NCBI GenBank assembly: GCA_028683635.1
Contig: JAQUHL010000079.1
Location: 1 to 7,912 of the forward strand
Source of the DNA: Candidatus Cloacimonadota bacterium
Lineage (GTDB): Bacteria; Cloacimonadota; Cloacimonadia; Cloacimonadales; Cloacimonadaceae
Direction of reading: 5' to 3'
DNA length: 7,912 nucleotides
Shown here: one piece after another, positions 5,944 to 7,912 of the stretch
Numbering within the stretch: position 1 is the stretch's first letter
Layout: each line of letters begins with the position of its first letter
Position numbers and translations under genes: made by a program
Notes under the pieces: generated by a model
The model's database searches: none
The model's input: only the letters and a program-made list of their open reading frames with translations
Told to the model about the DNA's origin: nothing

Positions 5944-6426
5944 CTATAGAGATTTCTTGAAATCATTCAGCTTCAGGACGTGTGAAACCTCTTCGTTAAT
6001 GATCTTCCGCAGAGCATTGTTCGCTTTTTCCTGCGTAATGACATCATTGATGGCATGGAAATAGAGCAGTGTATCCTTTTCAAATGTAATCGCATTATCG
6101 ATAATCTGGTGGATGCCCGTCGCTTCTGTTGCTTTGCGTATTGCGGAATCTTCGTCCCCAAAAAGCCTGCCCCCAATAATTGCAGAAAGGTAGCTGGATA
6201 CCATTTCCCAATCCTGAGTCAATCCCAAGTGTTGGATATCTTCTTCATCCCGCAGTGCCAAAAAGGTCTTTTCATGGTTCAATTCCTGATCCCGAAGTAG
6301 CGTAAGCAAAGCACGCGAGCCTTCGTCCAAATCCTTTTGTTTGAGGGCTGCATGATAAAAAGCATAACCGTGCTTTTCTATCGAGACTGCCATTTCGATG
6401 ATTTCGTTTACCGAGAAGTTTGGCAT
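5944..6426 (-). CDS. Rubrerythrin-like diiron (ferritin-like) protein without rubredoxin domain
   Basis: 160 residues forming a four-helix ferritin-like domain. The expected diiron ligands are all visible: E17 (in SIEKHGYAFY), E48 and H51 (QELNH), E116 (TFEKDTLLYF), and E146 and H149 (EEVSH). There is no CxxC pair and no C-terminal rubredoxin, unlike classical rubrerythrin. Electrons for peroxide reduction would have to come from a separate partner, or the protein may have another diiron role. Rubrerythrins protect anaerobes from hydrogen peroxide in the cytoplasm. The ATG at 6426 is preceded 8 bases upstream by a perfect AGGAGG (6435-6440 on the plus strand), suggesting strong expression. 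A promoter with a Fur/PerR-like repeat lies just upstream. It is the first gene of the cluster with the TPR protein and lytic transglycosylase. Confidence 0.9.
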   Translation of the reverse strand: MPNFSVNEIIEMAVSIEKHGYAFYHAALKQKDLDEGSRALLTLLRDQELNHEKTFLALRDEEDIQHLGLTQDWEMVSSYLSAIIGGRLFGDEDSAIRKATEATGIHQIIDNAITFEKDTLLYFHAINDVITQEKANNALRKIINEEVSHVLKLNDFKKSL

Positions 6427-6455
6427 TTATTTTTCCTCCTGCCATTGATTTGCTT

Positions 6456-6470
6456 TGATAATGATAATAT
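6456..6470. promoter_or_regulatory. Fur/PerR-like operator candidate (tandem GATAAT)
   Basis: TGATAAT-G-ATAATAT contains two perfect tandem GATAAT hexamers (6457-6462, 6463-6468), the repeat unit of the classical Fur box. Against the 7-1-7 model the left half matches 7/7 and the right half 4/7. It overlaps the -10 of the rubrerythrin promoter, where a repressor would block transcription. Control of a rubrerythrin by a Fur-family regulator such as PerR is biologically reasonable. The AT-rich context makes chance possible. Confidence 0.4.
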
Positions 6471-6493
6471 CTGCTGAATTGGAGCTTTGGCAA
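6464..6493 (-). promoter_or_regulatory. Sigma70-like promoter of the rubrerythrin operon
   Basis: On the minus strand, TTGCCA (plus 6488-6493) and TATTAT (plus 6464-6469) are 18 bases apart, each one mismatch from consensus. Transcription would start near 6457, giving a short leader that contains AGGAGG. Fit and position make this the best promoter candidate for the cluster. Confidence 0.5.
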
Positions 6494-6581
6494 GAAGAAA
6501 CTTAGACACCTTTAAAATTGAAGCAATACAGGGACTCCCTTATCCCCCCCTGATTTGAGCATGCCATAAGATATTGATCAC

Positions 6582-6594
6582 CCAATAATATTGG
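6582..6594. repeat. Perfect palindrome CCAATA-A-TATTGG
   Basis: Thirteen-base palindrome with 6-bp arms. A third half-site, TATTG (6572-6576), lies just upstream in alternating orientation, so TATTG, CAATA and TATTG follow each other within 22 bases. This is typical of a dimeric regulator site, but I do not recognise the regulator. Confidence 0.4.
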
Positions 6595-6631
6595 CCTTTC
6601 ACCGGGTATACAAGCTTGGTTGGATGTTAAA

Positions 6632-6648
6632 TACGAGGATATCTCGTA
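6632..6648. repeat. Inverted repeat TACGAG-5-CTCGTA upstream of the gcvPA -35
   Basis: Six-bp arms around GATAT, ending 8 bases before the TTGACA. The position fits an activator or repressor site. As RNA it could form a tight hairpin followed by AGTTTTCATTT, but no + strand gene lies upstream to be terminated. Confidence 0.4.
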
Positions 6649-6656
6649 GTTTTCAT

Positions 6657-6684
6657 TTGACAGGATATGCTATCTTTATAGCAT
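6657..6684 (+). promoter_or_regulatory. Candidate gcvPA promoter overlapping a 7-bp inverted repeat
   Basis: A perfect -35 TTGACA (6657-6662) is followed after 16 bases by TAGCAT (6679-6684), a 4/6 match to the -10. The perfect inverted repeat ATGCTAT-4-ATAGCAT (6667-6684) covers the spacer and -10, where a bound repressor would block RNA polymerase. The leader to the ATG would be about 45 bases. Confidence 0.45.
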
Positions 6685-6705
6685 GGAACGTACAAGGTCA
6701 AAATA

Positions 6706-6719
6706 TTGCTAATCAGCAA
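6706..6719 (+). repeat. Small hairpin TTGCT-4-AGCAA in the gcvPA leader
   Basis: Five-bp arms with a 4-base loop, ending 5 bases before the AAGGAG Shine-Dalgarno (6725-6730). It could affect initiation, but the stem is short and AT-leaning. Confidence 0.3.
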
Positions 6720-6735
6720 AAGCCAAGGAGATAAA

Positions 6736-7912
6736 ATGCCTTACATACCTGTTACAGAGTCCCAGCGAAAGCAAATGCTTTCGAAAATTGGGATAGCGAA
6801 TTTTGAACAATTACTATCGGCCATTCCTGCTCGATTACGAGTCAATAAACCTCTCGATCTCAAACCGGCTGTTTCTGAACTGGAGATTTCGAGACAAATA
6901 CAGGAAAAGACATGTAAAAACCTATGCACATCCACAGCAAATTCCTTTTTGGGAGCTGGAGTATATGATCACTTTATTCCTGCAGCAGTTGATACAATAG
7001 TCTCACGACCCGAGTTTTTCACTGCTTATACACCCTATCAGGCAGAAGTAAGCCAGGGGACCCTGCAGTACATATATGAATTTCAAACCATGATTTGTGA
7101 ACTCACTGGCATGGAATTGGCCAATGCTTCGATGTATGATGGTGCTTCAGCAATTGCGGAGGCGATCCTGATGGCTGTAAGAAAAACCAAAAAACGCACA
7201 GCTCTTCTACCCCAAAGCTTGAATCCCGAATATGTGCGGGTGATCCAAGCCTACACAGAACGAATCGGAATCGAACTGGAAATGATCCCCTGCAGAGACG
7301 GCTTGGTTGATCTGGAAGCCTATGAGCGAATGATGAATGATCAGGTATGCTGCTCTGTGCTTCAGACTCCGAATTTTTGGGGAAATCTGGAAGATGGTTT
7401 TAGGTTTTCAGACCTTGCCCACAAGCATCCAGGAGCTCTATTGATCGTTGCCACCAATCCAATCTCACTTGCCATCCTCAATGCACCCTCGGAATATAAT
7501 GCCGACATCGTGGTTGGCGAAGGTCAGGTACTTGGTAACAGCATGTATATGGGAGGTCCATTATTGGGCTTTTTTGCCAGTAAACTGGAACTGGCACGCA
7601 TGATGCCAGGAAGGATTGTTGGTGGTACTCTGGATAAAGAAGGTAAACGTGCTTATGCTCTCACTCTGCAAGCCAGAGAACAGCATATCCGCAGGGAGAA
7701 AGCCACTTCCAATATTTGTTCGAACCAATCTCTTTGTGTTCTTGCTGCCACAGTCTATATGAGCCTCATGGGTAAAGCCGGATTAAGAGAGGTTGCTATG
7801 CAATCCACCCTCAAGGCACACTACCTTGCCACAGAGCTAAATAAGATTCCAGGCTTTGAGTTAACTTATCCACAGGCAGAGTTTTTCAATGAGTTTGTCC
7901 TTACCACACCCA
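6736..7912 (+). CDS. gcvPA: Glycine dehydrogenase (decarboxylating) subunit 1, 3'-truncated by window
   Basis: The frame is open from ATG 6736 to the window end: 392 residues of a family usually about 440-450 long. AAGGAG (6725-6730) lies 5 bases upstream of the ATG. The start fits the conserved N-terminus (MPYIPVTESQRKQML). Hallmarks are SFLGAGVYDHFIP (70-82), YTPYQAEVSQGTLQ (98-111), MYDGASA (133-139), GRIVGGTLD (292-300) and QAREQHIRREKATSNIC (312-328). With GcvPB it forms the split P-protein, which decarboxylates glycine using pyridoxal phosphate and passes the aminomethyl group to lipoyl-GcvH. The PLP-binding lysine is normally in subunit 2. gcvPB is expected immediately downstream, outside the window. 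Direction can be glycine catabolism or synthesis; in an amino-acid fermenter it would feed methylene-tetrahydrofolate, linking it to folC. Confidence 0.97.
   Translation, partial: MPYIPVTESQRKQMLSKIGIANFEQLLSAIPARLRVNKPLDLKPAVSELEISRQIQEKTCKNLCTSTANSFLGAGVYDHFIPAAVDTIVSRPEFFTAYTPYQAEVSQGTLQYIYEFQTMICELTGMELANASMYDGASAIAEAILMAVRKTKKRTALLPQSLNPEYVRVIQAYTERIGIELEMIPCRDGLVDLEAYERMMNDQVCCSVLQTPNFWGNLEDGFRFSDLAHKHPGALLIVATNPISLAILNAPSEYNADIVVGEGQVLGNSMYMGGPLLGFFASKLELARMMPGRIVGGTLDKEGKRAYALTLQAREQHIRREKATSNICSNQSLCVLAATVYMSLMGKAGLREVAMQSTLKAHYLATELNKIPGFELTYPQAEFFNEFVLTTP

Larger units (their letters stand above)
6427..6735. other. 309-base divergent intergenic region rich in inverted repeats
   Basis: This region separates the leftward rubrerythrin operon from rightward gcvPA. 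It holds the rubrerythrin promoter (6464-6493), a candidate gcvPA promoter (6657-6684) and a series of short inverted repeats: AGGGA-C-TCCCT (6530-6540), CCAATA-A-TATTGG (6582-6594), TACGAG-5-CTCGTA (6632-6648), ATGCTAT-4-ATAGCAT (6667-6684) and TTGCT-4-AGCAA (6706-6719). There is also a C7 run (6544-6550). I see no convincing small ORF, tRNA or recognised glycine riboswitch. Confidence 0.6.

Noticed and set aside
6544..6550. C7 run as a phase-variation tract
   Set aside because: It is not in a coding frame and not between a -35 and -10. A single short run gives no evidence of switching.
6494..6735. Glycine riboswitch upstream of gcvPA
   Set aside because: I looked for the tandem-aptamer conserved core and did not find a convincing match. 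The leader after the candidate promoter is only about 45 bases, too short for one. A covariance-model search would settle it.
1..7912. CRISPR array, insertion sequence, integrase or phage genes
   Set aside because: No regularly spaced direct repeats, terminal inverted repeats, transposase or integrase motifs were seen.

Overview
This window looks like chromosomal DNA from an anaerobic Gram-negative-type bacterium of moderate GC content. The best guess is Candidatus Cloacimonadota or a related Fibrobacteres-Chlorobi-Bacteroidetes lineage. Three things support this. A secreted nuclease ends in a PYPNPF...GLYLLK sorting-type (FlgD-Ig/Por) tail. A stand-alone rubrerythrin-like diiron protein is present. 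The glycine decarboxylase is of the split (GcvPA/GcvPB) type. The lineage call is inference from protein style, not from a marker gene. No mobile element, CRISPR array, tRNA or rRNA was seen.

Positions 1-2559 (+ strand) hold a lipid and nuclease cluster. It starts with the 3' part of an OlsB-like N-acyltransferase (1-731), followed by an OlsA/PlsC-like O-acyltransferase. Together these resemble the two-step pathway to ornithine lipid or another acyl-amino-acid lipid. The acyltransferase reading frame has no stop and runs in frame into a complete secreted endonuclease I (ATG 1522, stop at 2559) that has its own Shine-Dalgarno sequence and signal peptide. A run of eight T (1494-1501) lies just before the junction. 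With one T fewer, the acyltransferase would end at a TAA that overlaps the nuclease ATG (TAATG). The fusion is therefore a frameshift, a sequencing error, or a slippage-controlled polyprotein.

Positions 2556-4636 (- strand) hold folC (folate polyglutamylation), which overlaps the nuclease tail to tail by 4 bases. Upstream of it is an orphan type IV pilin-like protein, with a rho-independent terminator (3876-3904) between them.

Positions 4772-6426 (- strand) hold a compact operon: rubrerythrin-like ferritin, TPR protein, then a membrane-anchored lytic transglycosylase. The last two overlap by 37 bases. A sigma70-like promoter with a GATAATGATAAT (Fur/PerR-like) repeat across its -10 lies in front of the rubrerythrin.

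Positions 6427-6735 form a 309-base divergent intergenic region rich in short inverted repeats. It leads on the + strand into gcvPA (6736 to past the window end), subunit 1 of the glycine-cleavage P-protein.

The genes mainly serve housekeeping roles: membrane lipid, one-carbon and folate metabolism (folC with gcvPA), oxidative defence and wall turnover. The most unusual points are the open-frame junction between acyltransferase and nuclease and the palindrome-rich intergenic region.
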